DNA from: an uncultured Rikenellaceae bacterium | Lineage (GTDB): Bacteria; Bacteroidota; Bacteroidia; Bacteroidales; Rikenellaceae | Reading direction: 5' to 3' | Length of the DNA: 64,000 nt | Assembly: GCA_944415565.1 (NCBI GenBank) | Contig: CALYBQ010000010.1 | Span: 182,061-246,060, forward strand | Shown: positions 8,299 to 16,552 of the stretch, one piece after another | How positions within the stretch are numbered: position 1 is the stretch's first letter | How the letters are laid out: the number at the start of each line of letters is the position of its first letter | Made by a program: the position numbers and the translations under genes | The notes under the pieces: generated by a model | Database searches by the model: none | Seen by the model: only the letters and a program-made list of their open reading frames with translations | Told to the model about the DNA's origin: nothing

Positions 8299-9774
8299 AT
8301 GGCTGAAAAAATGACAAGGAGAGAGTTCCTTAAAACAGGGGCTTTGGGTGCTGCCGCTTTCACGGTAGTGCCGAGCGCGGTGCTTGGACAAGCTGTGGGC
8401 AAGACCGCTCCGTCGGATAAACTCAATATAGCCGGTGTCGGTATCGGCGGCCGTGGCGGTGCCGTTATTGACGGTATGAAGAGCCAGAACATCGTGGCAC
8501 TTTGTGACGTGGACTGGAAGTATGCCAAAAATAAATTCAACCAGTACCCCAATGCAGAAAAGTTCTGGGACTTCCGTAGGATGTTCGACCAGATAGGGAA
8601 CTCTATCGACGCAGTGGTTGTAGGTACTGCCGACCATACGCACGCTATTATTGCAGCTACCGCGATGGAGATGGGTAAGCACGTTTATTGTGAAAAACCG
8701 CTTACCCACTCGGTTTACGAATCGCGTTTGTTGACCAAGATCGCCGCAAAACAGAAAGTCGCTACTCAGATGGGTAACCAAGGTGCGTCTGGCGAAGGTG
8801 TGCGTAAGATATGCGATTGGATATGGAACGGCGAGATCGGCGAAGTTACGAAAGTTGACGCATTCACCGACAGGCCGATCTGGCCGCAGGGATTGCCGAC
8901 TCCTTCGCAGGTTGATCCGATCCCTACCACTCTTAACTGGGATCTTTTTATAGGTCCGGCTAAAATGAGGCCGTATAACTCGATATACACGCCGTGGAAC
9001 TGGCGCGGATGGTGGGATTACGGTACGGGTGCTCTCGGCGATATGGCTTGCCATATCCTGCATCCTGTCTTCAAAGGTTTGAAGCTCGGATACCCAACGA
9101 AAGTACAGGGTAGCTCTACTCCGCTTATGGTGGATTGCGCTCCGAGTGCTCAGATCGTTAAATACATCTTCCCGAAACGCGAGAAATTCCACAAGGTTAG
9201 GCTTCCAGAAGTAGAAGTTACTTGGTATGACGGCGGTCTCCAGCCTCCGCGTCCGGAAGGAATGCCGGAAGGAAAGAGCCTCAATATCAGCGGTGGCGGT
9301 GTGATATTTTACGGTACTAAAGATACCCTGATCTGTGGTTGCTATGGTGAAAAACCGTATCTGCTTTCTGGTCGTGATCCGAAAGTTCCTTCGATGACCC
9401 GCGAAGTGCCGAACAACGACCACCAGATGGACTTCGTTCGTGCAGCTAAGGAGAGCCCTGAAAGCCGTGTAGAAACCGCGTCTCCGTTCTCGGAAGCAGG
9501 TCCGTTCAACGAAATGGTCGTTATGGGTGTACTCGGTGTACGTCTCCAAGGTCTTAACAGGGTTCTCGATTGGGATGGTGAAAATATGCAGTTCACTAAC
9601 ATCGGTCCTAACGACAAACTCCAGATGATGATTCACGACGGATTCAGCATTAAAGACGGTCACCCGACGTTCAACAAAGAGATGACGCCTGCCTTTAACG
9701 CACAGGAATTCGCCCGTGAACTTATCAAGCATAACTACAGGGAAGGTTGGAATCTCCCGAACATGCCTTTGTAA
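8299..9774 (+). CDS. Exported Gfo/Idh/MocA family oxidoreductase
   Basis: A 491-residue NAD(P)-dependent dehydrogenase. The Tat signal (MTRREFLKTGALGAAAFTV) precedes a Rossmann fold with GVGIGGRGG, VALCDVDW and GTADHTHAIIAATAMEMGKHVYCEKPLTHSV; the EKP lysine is the typical catalytic or cofactor residue of the family. A long C-terminal alpha/beta domain (GALGDMACHILHPVF with likely active-site His) follows. Tat export fits an enzyme that folds with a bound nicotinamide cofactor in the cytoplasm. It lies 38 bases after the isomerase gene and 39 bases before the DUF1080 gene, so it is probably co-transcribed. Likely role: oxidation of a glycoside at C3 or the reverse reduction. Confidence 0.9.
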   Translation: MAEKMTRREFLKTGALGAAAFTVVPSAVLGQAVGKTAPSDKLNIAGVGIGGRGGAVIDGMKSQNIVALCDVDWKYAKNKFNQYPNAEKFWDFRRMFDQIGNSIDAVVVGTADHTHAIIAATAMEMGKHVYCEKPLTHSVYESRLLTKIAAKQKVATQMGNQGASGEGVRKICDWIWNGEIGEVTKVDAFTDRPIWPQGLPTPSQVDPIPTTLNWDLFIGPAKMRPYNSIYTPWNWRGWWDYGTGALGDMACHILHPVFKGLKLGYPTKVQGSSTPLMVDCAPSAQIVKYIFPKREKFHKVRLPEVEVTWYDGGLQPPRPEGMPEGKSLNISGGGVIFYGTKDTLICGCYGEKPYLLSGRDPKVPSMTREVPNNDHQMDFVRAAKESPESRVETASPFSEAGPFNEMVVMGVLGVRLQGLNRVLDWDGENMQFTNIGPNDKLQMMIHDGFSIKDGHPTFNKEMTPAFNAQEFARELIKHNYREGWNLPNMPL

Positions 9775-9813
9775 TAGTTTAATAACACAAACAAATTTAA
9801 TTGATACTTGATT

Positions 9814-10656
9814 ATGAAACTTTCGATCAGCACTTTATTGATGGCGGCAGCAAGTATGTCGCTCGTAGCTTGCGGCGGTAAGGGTTGCAGCAAAACGGCA
9901 GAAGGTCAGGATGCTCAGGAGCAGAATGCACCGGAAGCGGTTGCCTCGGAACAGGCAGAACAGAAGAACGAAGTGGTAGTTCTTTTCGACGGTACTTCTA
10001 CCGACGGATGGAGGGGATATAACAAAGAGAACCTTCCGGGTAAATGGGTTATCGAAGACGGTGCGCTGAAGATACTCGGCGGCGGTGGCGGCGAGGCTCA
10101 GGGCAAAGACGGTGGCGACATCATCTATGCTGCACAGAAGTTCAAAAACTTCAAACTGACTTTCGAATATAAGGTTGCACGCGGATCTAATTCTGGTGTG
10201 TTCTTCTACGCAAAAGAACTTCCGGGCGATCCTATCTACATCTCTTCTCCGGAATATCAGGTGTTGGATAACGAGGTGCATCCGGATGCTAAACTCGGTG
10301 TAGACGGCAACCGTATGTCTGCTTCTTTGTATGACATGCTTCCCGCTAAACCGCAGAACGCTAAACCGGCAGGCGAATGGAATACCGGTGCCATTATGGT
10401 ATACAAAGGTACTGTAGTTCACTATCAGAACGATGTTCCGGTAGTAGAGTACCACCTTTGGACTCCGGAATGGGATGCTATGATCAACAAGAGCAAGTTC
10501 GCTCAGGGCAATCCCAACTGGCCTAATTCTTACGAATTGTTGACAAGCAAGCTCGGTAAGAACGATGCTGGTGAGCTCGAAGGCGGTTACATCGGTCTTC
10601 AGGACCACGGCGACGACGTATGGTTCCGTAATATCAAAGTTGAGATATTGGACTAA
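9814..10656 (+). CDS. DUF1080 lipoprotein (3-keto-disaccharide hydrolase family)
   Basis: A 280-residue lipoprotein with signal peptide and lipobox SLVACGG, then an acidic/Gln-rich linker and one DUF1080 jelly-roll domain. Visible motifs are VVLFDGTSTDGWRGY, the substrate-facing GGDIIYAAQKFKNFKLTFEYK, SNSGVFFYAKE, EYQVLDNE and the closing GYIGLQDHGDDVWFRNIKV. Some DUF1080 proteins are now known to cleave 3-keto-glycosides. ATG 9814 is used rather than TTG 9808. It is the last gene of the cluster and is followed by a strong terminator, so the three genes form one unit with an exported dehydrogenase and isomerase. Confidence 0.9.
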   Translation: MKLSISTLLMAAASMSLVACGGKGCSKTAEGQDAQEQNAPEAVASEQAEQKNEVVVLFDGTSTDGWRGYNKENLPGKWVIEDGALKILGGGGGEAQGKDGGDIIYAAQKFKNFKLTFEYKVARGSNSGVFFYAKELPGDPIYISSPEYQVLDNEVHPDAKLGVDGNRMSASLYDMLPAKPQNAKPAGEWNTGAIMVYKGTVVHYQNDVPVVEYHLWTPEWDAMINKSKFAQGNPNWPNSYELLTSKLGKNDAGELEGGYIGLQDHGDDVWFRNIKVEILD

Positions 10657-10673
10657 TACGTTAGTAGATTGAG

Positions 10674-10712
10674 AAATAAGGCGTCCGGCTCGATGAGCCG
10701 GACGCCTTATTT
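10674..10712. terminator. Strong terminator after the sugar cluster
   Basis: An 18-bp perfect inverted repeat (core AAGGCGTCCGGCTC with its complement, loop GAT) ends in TTATTTT. The A-rich left flank makes it functional in both directions. The remaining about 200 bases before folC show no gene. Confidence 0.85.
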
Positions 10713-10913
10713 TATAGTGTGTTGCCTGTTGAGAGGTTGCAGTGTGCCGCAACCTTACGTGTCCGTAATTGTTATGCCGTTTGCAATACGCCAGATTGGA
10801 TGGCTTTTAAGGCAATGCTTCTGAATATTGCGAGAGGAGTGTAGCGCTCCCGTTTGCCCTGTTTTGTAATGTCGTTTGGCGAGTCGGAATACCCACATTA
10901 TCTTATGTCTTGT

Positions 10914-12212
10914 TTATAAACTGTCGAGTGCGTCGGCGACGATAAAGCTGCTGCCGCCTACGAATATCATATCGTCGGGCTTGGATATTTCGCGTGCGAG
11001 GTTCAGTGCATCCGAAACGGAAGGCGCGGTTTGCCCTTTCAGTCCTGCCGCGATAGCCATGCCGGCCAGTTTTTGTTCGTCCATCGCACGGTCTACTGAG
11101 GCTCTCGTAAATATGTAGAACGCATCCGGTGGTAAGAGCTTCAGCATTGCGGTGACGTCCTTGTCTGAGGCCACTCCGAGTATGAAATATAGTTTGTCGT
11201 ATTCCTGTGCGGCCAGTTGGCGCATGGTCTGAGTCAGTCCGTGGGCATTATGTCCGGAGTCGAGTACCGTTAGCGGATTGTGCCCGACTATCTGCCAACG
11301 GCCGCGTAATCCCGTAGTTTGTGCAGCGACCGAACATCCTGCGGCGGTCGCTCGGCTGCTTATGCTGAGATGTGAATATTGGTTCAGCAACTCTATCGCG
11401 ACTAATGCAGTCACGATATTTTTGCTTTGATAATCCCCCATTAGGTCGGTCCCGATCTCGAACGTTTTGCATTTGCCGGGGCATTCTATGCTGAAATATC
11501 GTATGTTTTCAGCTATCCTGCTGTCGAGGCATCTGAGATACTTGTCTGCAAATATTATCGGAGAACCGACATCGGCTGCCGCTTTCTCGAATACCGGTTT
11601 GCTGTGCGGGTCGGTCTCGCCGATTACGACGGGTACTCCCGGCTTTATTATGCCTGCTTTCGCGGCGGCTATCTTCTCCGGAGTGTCGCCGAGGAACGCC
11701 ATATGGTCCATTCCTATGTTGGTGATGATGCTCAGCACAGGGGTAATGATGTTCGTGGAGTCGAGTTGCCCGCCGAGACCGGTCTCAATAACGGCAACCT
11801 CAACGTCGCTGTCGGCGAAGTACCTGAAAGCCATTGCCATGGTAGCCTCGAAGAACGACATATCGAGCGACCGCATCTTGTCCAAATGCGTAGCCGTGAA
11901 ATCGACCACGTATTTCTCCGGAATCATCTCTCCGTCTACCTTGATTCTCTCCCGGAAATCGGTCATGTGCGGCGACGTGTAGAGGCCGGTGCGGTAGCCG
12001 GCCTGTTGCAGTACCGATGCCAGCATGTGCGATACGGAACCTTTGCCGTTTGTGCCGGCTACATGGACCGATACGAACATACGGTCGGGATTGCCGAGAT
12101 AGCGGTTGAATGCTTCAGCCCTCTCGAGCCCCGGCTTGTATGCGCCTGCCCCTATCTTCTGGAAGTCGGGCAGCATGTTGTAGAGTGTGTCTAACGTTTC
12201 TTTGTAATTCAC
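10914..12212 (-). CDS. folC: Folylpolyglutamate synthase/dihydrofolate synthase FolC
   Basis: A Mur-ligase-family enzyme of 432 residues that adds glutamate to dihydropteroate and to folates in the cytoplasm. Motifs are the P-loop VAGTNGKGSVSHMLASVL, SPHMTDFRERI (omega loop), ETGLGGQLDSTN, ITNIGMDHMAFLG and the C-terminal domain with VLDSGHNAHG. The length is normal. It lies 2 bases after the lnt gene on the same strand, so the two are probably one transcript. The C-terminus (FVGGSSFIVADAL) is complete. Confidence 0.95.
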   Translation of the reverse strand: MNYKETLDTLYNMLPDFQKIGAGAYKPGLERAEAFNRYLGNPDRMFVSVHVAGTNGKGSVSHMLASVLQQAGYRTGLYTSPHMTDFRERIKVDGEMIPEKYVVDFTATHLDKMRSLDMSFFEATMAMAFRYFADSDVEVAVIETGLGGQLDSTNIITPVLSIITNIGMDHMAFLGDTPEKIAAAKAGIIKPGVPVVIGETDPHSKPVFEKAAADVGSPIIFADKYLRCLDSRIAENIRYFSIECPGKCKTFEIGTDLMGDYQSKNIVTALVAIELLNQYSHLSISSRATAAGCSVAAQTTGLRGRWQIVGHNPLTVLDSGHNAHGLTQTMRQLAAQEYDKLYFILGVASDKDVTAMLKLLPPDAFYIFTRASVDRAMDEQKLAGMAIAAGLKGQTAPSVSDALNLAREISKPDDMIFVGGSSFIVADALDSL

Positions 12213-12214
12213 AG

Positions 12215-13786
12215 CTAATCGACTAATTTATTGCGCCGTTTGTAGCGGTATGCGATGAAGTATAATATGCTGAGGGCGAGGACATACGAGCATATGCGGG
12301 CAATGTAGTCGCCGTATTTGGCATAAAATGTCAGGTGGTCGTTGAGCGTGAGTTCGCCGGTTATGGCCGTGCGTTCTCCCCATCCGATTTTTTGCAGGAT
12401 GTCGCCGCGCTGGTTGATGAAGCCTGACGTTCCGGTGTTTGCGCTGCGCCCTATGCTGCGGCGGCTTTCTACGGCACGCAGACGGGCATATTGGAACAGT
12501 TGCTTATGCCCGCGAGTGTCGTCCCACCAGCCGTCGTTGCTGATGACGAAGAATACCTGTGCCCCCATTTGAGCGAACTGTCCGCAGTAGGAGCCGAAGA
12601 CGGCTTCCCAACATATCGGGGCCGCTACTCGTGCACCGCAAGGCGTAGTGAATACTACGGGTGCTTCGTCTATTCCGAGTTGGCCTGTTGTCCCGCCCAT
12701 GTCCATAACGAGCCATTCGAGGTGCTTCGTTATCTTTGGGAAAGGTATTCTTTCGACCCCGACGACCAATAGAGATTTGTGGTGCAGTTGCGTGTGTCCG
12801 GTCGTGTCGATGGTGAGTGCCGTGTTGTACTCGTCATACCATACGCCGTCGTCACCGTCCCGCCGTGCGGTATTCGATATGGTCTCCCCGCGCCCGTAAT
12901 AGTATTGTGTCGATGCGCCGGTGATTATTTGTGCATTGGGATAGTTGTTACACAAAAATGTGCGGAAACGGTTCAGTATGCGGTTGTTATCGATGGCGTT
13001 CTCCGAGATGTCTTCGTGTACGGCGGTCTCCGGCAGGATGAAGAAATCCACGTCGGATGGCGCACGGGAGGCGAGTTCCAGCATGACGTCTGTCTGTTTG
13101 TCCTGAGGGATTATCCATTTCTCGAAATACGGGTCTATGTTGGGTTGTATGACGGTGGCTTTGACTTTGTCGCCGGTCTCTTCGTAGGAGTAGTATTTGG
13201 TAAGCGATATGGCGGTCGGGACTACTGCAACGAATGCGGCTGCGACCCATTTGCCTTTGTGGGGGAAGCGTAGCGTTTCGTATATCAAGATGTTGACGAT
13301 GAGTGCCCATAGCGATCCGCCGAATACCCCTGTGGTGTCGTACCATTGCACTAATTTGATGTCTCCTGCGAACCCATTGCCGAGTGTCAGCCAAGGGAAA
13401 GAGAGTTCGCCTATCGTGTATAGGTATTCGCAGGCTATCCACCCCGATACGAGCAGGGTGTATGCGAGGGCTTTGGGTGCGCGTTTGCTGACGTAGTGGT
13501 AGAGCATGAATATGCCGCCGAACAGCACGATGGTGATAGCGACCGACAGGAACGGAATGAACGGGGCTGCGAAGTATAGCCAACCTGTCGTGACGGCACT
13601 CCATAGTCCGAGGGCGAGTGCCGTCCAACCGAAAGTTTTCCAGAACTGACGCCGGCCTTCGCCGTACATCGCGCTTATAATCAGCAGCGGGACAAGCCCT
13701 GCCAGAGTCCCGATTCCGCTAACGCCCATCCACCCCAGAGATAGGAGCGTTGCGCTTATTAGCGATAATATCAGTTTTGCTATCAT
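12215..13786 (-). CDS. lnt: Apolipoprotein N-acyltransferase Lnt
   Basis: Lnt adds the third acyl chain to the N-terminal Cys of lipoproteins in the inner membrane. About six N-terminal hydrophobic segments are followed by a periplasmic nitrilase-like domain with the catalytic triad visible as LPETAVHED (Glu), HHKSLLVVG (Lys) and PICWEAVFG (Cys), then a final membrane segment and basic tail. The frame extends to 13807, but MIAKLILSLISATLLSLGWM matches family N-termini and a -7 box (TATCTTTG, 13812-13805) lies just upstream, so 13786 is preferred (523 residues). It is divergent from the LysE-type gene and upstream of folC. The window encodes many lipoproteins that would be its clients. Confidence 0.94.
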   Translation of the reverse strand: MIAKLILSLISATLLSLGWMGVSGIGTLAGLVPLLIISAMYGEGRRQFWKTFGWTALALGLWSAVTTGWLYFAAPFIPFLSVAITIVLFGGIFMLYHYVSKRAPKALAYTLLVSGWIACEYLYTIGELSFPWLTLGNGFAGDIKLVQWYDTTGVFGGSLWALIVNILIYETLRFPHKGKWVAAAFVAVVPTAISLTKYYSYEETGDKVKATVIQPNIDPYFEKWIIPQDKQTDVMLELASRAPSDVDFFILPETAVHEDISENAIDNNRILNRFRTFLCNNYPNAQIITGASTQYYYGRGETISNTARRDGDDGVWYDEYNTALTIDTTGHTQLHHKSLLVVGVERIPFPKITKHLEWLVMDMGGTTGQLGIDEAPVVFTTPCGARVAAPICWEAVFGSYCGQFAQMGAQVFFVISNDGWWDDTRGHKQLFQYARLRAVESRRSIGRSANTGTSGFINQRGDILQKIGWGERTAITGELTLNDHLTFYAKYGDYIARICSYVLALSILYFIAYRYKRRNKLVD

Positions 13787-13877
13787 TTTCGGCGTATTTG
13801 AAAACAAAGATAGGGAAGTGTTTGGAATTATTACTAATTTTGTAATTCACAAATTTGATATAAAACCACTATATTTT

Positions 13878-14528
13878 ATGCTGGCGACCCTTTTTTTTCG
13901 GGGCTTTATCATCGGATTGCTTGCTTCGATTCCATTGGGACCGATAGGGGTGCTGTGTATCCAGAGGACGCTGAGCAAAAATCATAAATCGGGATTCATT
14001 TCAGGGCTCGGAGCAGCTACGGCCGATACGATATTCGCCACGGTGGCTTTTTTTTCGCTGGCCGTGGTCATGGGTTTCATCGAGAGCAATATGACACTGG
14101 TCAAAGTTATCGGCGGAATGTGCGTGATGATCGTCGGAGTGAAGATATTCCTCTCGAACCCGGTAGTGCAGATACGCCGCAACAGGGCGGGTAAGACCAG
14201 TATGTGGCAGGATTATCTGTCGGTCTTCTTGCTGACGTTGGCCAATCCCGCGTTCATTCTCGTTCTAATCACGCTGTTTGCCACGTTCGGTATTAGTCAC
14301 GACGTGGTCGGGGAGTTCAACGGCGGGTTCATCATAGCCGGCGTGTTCGTAGGTGCATCGGCGTGGTGGTTTACGCTGACATTTCTTGTCAGCCTGTTCA
14401 GAAAGAAGTTCCGGCCCAGACACCTGCTGTGGATGAACCGTATAGCTGGTGCTGTAATCGTCGGTTTGGGTGCGGCGGCGGTACTTACAATGTTCGTAAA
14501 TATTCCAGTAGATGGATTGCTCCAATAA
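13878..14528 (+). CDS. LysE-family amino-acid exporter-like protein
   Basis: A 216-residue inner-membrane protein with about six membrane segments. It opens with FFRGFIIGLLASIPLGPIGVLCIQRTL, the family's GxxxxxxPGP-like first helix, and continues with GFISGLGAATADTIFA and LTLANPAFILVLITLF. LysE/RhtB proteins export amino acids; the substrate is unknown. The frame is open back to GTG 13818, but ATG 13878 gives the family N-terminus. TAATTTTG at 13835-13842 is a good -7 box without a clear -33. The end overlaps cmk by 17 bases, which starts a long co-directional gene run. Confidence 0.85.
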   Translation: MLATLFFRGFIIGLLASIPLGPIGVLCIQRTLSKNHKSGFISGLGAATADTIFATVAFFSLAVVMGFIESNMTLVKVIGGMCVMIVGVKIFLSNPVVQIRRNRAGKTSMWQDYLSVFLLTLANPAFILVLITLFATFGISHDVVGEFNGGFIIAGVFVGASAWWFTLTFLVSLFRKKFRPRHLLWMNRIAGAVIVGLGAAAVLTMFVNIPVDGLLQ

Positions 14529-15216
14529 GAAGATAATAATTGCCATAGACGGGTACTCGTCTGGCGGTAAAAGTACGTTTGCCCGCGAGATAGCCGCGCG
14601 ATTGGGCTATATATTCATAGATACCGGTTCGATGTACCGTGCGGTGACCTTGTATGCGCTGGATAACGGGGCAGTGGTCGGAGGTGTGCTTGACAAGGAT
14701 CGTTTGATCGGCATGTTGCCGGACATAGGCATCGGGTTTAAGTTCAATCCGGAGAGGGGGGCGAGTGACGTTTACGTCAACGGTCGGAATGCCGAAGGTA
14801 GGATACGGTCTATCGAAGTTAGCGGTCTCGTTAGCGAGGTCAGTTCGATACCCGAAGTGCGGTCGAAGCTCGTTGCGATACAGCAGGAGTTGGGGCGTGA
14901 TCGTGGCGTGGTCATGGACGGGCGCGATATAGGAACGGTCGTCTTCCCGGATGCGGAGTTAAAGATATTCCTTACCGCCGATCCGTCCGTAAGGGCGCGC
15001 CGCCGCTACGACGAACTACGTGCGAAAGGCGTGGAGGTGACGTACGAAGAGATAGAGCGAAACGTGCGGGAACGTGACCGTGCGGACGAGACTCGCGAGG
15101 TGTCGCCGTTGCGAAAGGCCGACGATGCCATTGTGCTCGACAATAGCCGGATGACCCTTGACGAGCAGATGGTCTGGGTGATGGATAAGGTCGAAGAAAA
15201 ACTGTGCGGACGATGA
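14512..15216 (+). CDS. cmk: Cytidylate kinase Cmk
   Basis: Cmk phosphorylates CMP and dCMP with ATP in the cytoplasm. Visible motifs are the P-loop IDGYSSGGKSTFAREIA, the substrate site IDTGSMYRAVTLYAL, VMDGRDIGTVVFPDAELKIFLTAD and the LID region RRYDELRAKG...RERDRADETREVSPLRKADDAIVLDNS. The 234-residue length is normal. The start lies inside the end of the LysE-type gene, and the stop TGA overlaps the ispH start as ATGA, so translation is likely coupled. In many bacteria cmk also neighbours ispH. Confidence 0.96.
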   Translation: MDCSNKKIIIAIDGYSSGGKSTFAREIAARLGYIFIDTGSMYRAVTLYALDNGAVVGGVLDKDRLIGMLPDIGIGFKFNPERGASDVYVNGRNAEGRIRSIEVSGLVSEVSSIPEVRSKLVAIQQELGRDRGVVMDGRDIGTVVFPDAELKIFLTADPSVRARRRYDELRAKGVEVTYEEIERNVRERDRADETREVSPLRKADDAIVLDNSRMTLDEQMVWVMDKVEEKLCGR

Positions 15217-16079
15217 AAGTGGTGATAGACGATCGGTCGGGATTCTGTTTCGGTGTGGTAAGGGCCATCTCGGCGGCGGAAAAGGCGCTGGGCGACGGAG
15301 AGCCGATAGTGTCGCTTGGCGATATAGTTCATAACCCCATCGAGATGCGGCGGTTGGCTGAGCTTGGGCTGCGTTCGATAGGTCGTGACGAACTGGCGGG
15401 GATCAATGGAGGGCGTGTATTGATTCGCGCTCACGGAGAACCTCCTTCGACGTATGATGAGGCGCGTGCCAACGATATAAGCGTTGTGGACGCTACGTGT
15501 CCTGTCGTGGCCCGGTTACAGAAATTGGTCCGTCGGGCATATGAAGAGGTCGGAGAATCTGGTGGACAGGTAGTGATTCTGGGGAAGAAGGGGCATGCCG
15601 AGGTAGAGGGATTGCTCGGTCAGGTGGACGGCGATGCGGTAGTGGTCGAAAAACGAGAGGACCTCGAACAGGTGGATTTCTCGAAATCTATTTATATATT
15701 GTCGCAAACTACGCAGAGCCCTGCTTTCTTCAACGAGATAGTGGCTGAGATCGAGAGGCGTGCACAGGGGAGTGTGACGGTGCGTAATACGATATGCCGC
15801 GAGGTGGCAGGACGTGAGGAGCACATGGCGGAATTCGCCCGTTCGAACGACGTCGTGGTGTTCGTGAGCGGTCGAAAAAGTTCTAACGGCCGTGCGTTGT
15901 TCGATGTTTGCGTCAAGGCAAATTCGCGCAGTCATATGGTGGAACACGAGGGGGAGTTGCTTCCGGAGTGGTTCGATGGTGTCGAGAATGTGGGAGTTTG
16001 CGGGGCTACGTCCACGCCGCGATGGTTGATGGAGAAGGTGCGAGACAGTATCATGGGATTGGGAACACAGAAAAAATAG
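15213..16079 (+). CDS. ispH: 4-hydroxy-3-methylbut-2-enyl diphosphate reductase IspH
   Basis: IspH is the last enzyme of the MEP isoprenoid pathway. It is a [4Fe-4S] protein reducing HMBPP to IPP and DMAPP. The three cluster cysteines are visible in SGFCFGVVRA, VVDATCPVV and RNTICREVAG; substrate-binding His residues lie in GDIVHNP and IRAHGEPP, and the C-terminal SxS-type motif is in GATSTPRWLM. ATG 15213 (overlapping the cmk stop) gives a 288-residue protein; a GTG three codons earlier is less likely. Isoprenoid supply links it to menaquinone and undecaprenyl phosphate synthesis. Confidence 0.96.
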   Translation: MKVVIDDRSGFCFGVVRAISAAEKALGDGEPIVSLGDIVHNPIEMRRLAELGLRSIGRDELAGINGGRVLIRAHGEPPSTYDEARANDISVVDATCPVVARLQKLVRRAYEEVGESGGQVVILGKKGHAEVEGLLGQVDGDAVVVEKREDLEQVDFSKSIYILSQTTQSPAFFNEIVAEIERRAQGSVTVRNTICREVAGREEHMAEFARSNDVVVFVSGRKSSNGRALFDVCVKANSRSHMVEHEGELLPEWFDGVENVGVCGATSTPRWLMEKVRDSIMGLGTQKK

Positions 16080-16085
16080 TTGAAT

Positions 16086-16550
16086 ATGATTTATATTAGC
16101 CGTGCTTTGCACTTTTTTATTAAAATGGTCGTTGTATTGACGGTCGCTTTCGGACTGATGTACCTGATGGGATGGATGGAACTCGATGGCAGCCAGTTCT
16201 GGGATATGTTGTTCGACTCTACGAAAGGCGCGATTGTTATTGCGCTTGTCATATTGGTTTCGGCCGCATACCCGTTGCTTAGCTTTACGAGGGTGGCTAT
16301 CCACGGCGATTTCGACAGAGAGCGTAATATCATTGACCGTGTGGTTGTTGGGATGGGCTATAAGTCGGTACTCCAAGACGCCGACCGTGCCGAATACAGG
16401 GTGAAGAGCATTGCCAAGAAGTTGTTCAACCAGTGCGACGACCGTATAGTGATTGCAAGGGACGGAAGTTTCATAACCGTTTCCGGCCTGAAAAAGGAGG
16501 TGCTGAGGATAGAGAGCCTGTTTATGCAGTACCGTGCAAATTTCGAATAA
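16086..16550 (+). CDS. Small two-TM membrane protein of unknown function
   Basis: A 154-residue protein with two membrane helices (about 11-31 and 50-70: IKMVVVLTVAFGLMYLMGW and GAIVIALVILVSAAYPLL) and a cytoplasmic C-terminal half resembling a small alpha/beta domain (EYRVKSIAKKLFNQCDDRIVIARDG...GLKKEVLRIESLFMQY). I do not recognise a named family, though this kind of protein is common in Bacteroidales. It lies between ispH and the ctp protease with gaps of 6 and 2 bases, so it belongs to the same operon. ATG 16086 is used over TTG 16080. Confidence 0.75.
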   Translation: MIYISRALHFFIKMVVVLTVAFGLMYLMGWMELDGSQFWDMLFDSTKGAIVIALVILVSAAYPLLSFTRVAIHGDFDRERNIIDRVVVGMGYKSVLQDADRAEYRVKSIAKKLFNQCDDRIVIARDGSFITVSGLKKEVLRIESLFMQYRANFE

Positions 16551-16552
16551 AT

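Noticed and set aside
8266..9732. 488-codon minus-strand frame opposite the oxidoreductase gene
   Set aside because: Complete overlap with a clear Gfo/Idh/MocA gene; no motif, no ribosome site, composition typical of an antisense shadow.
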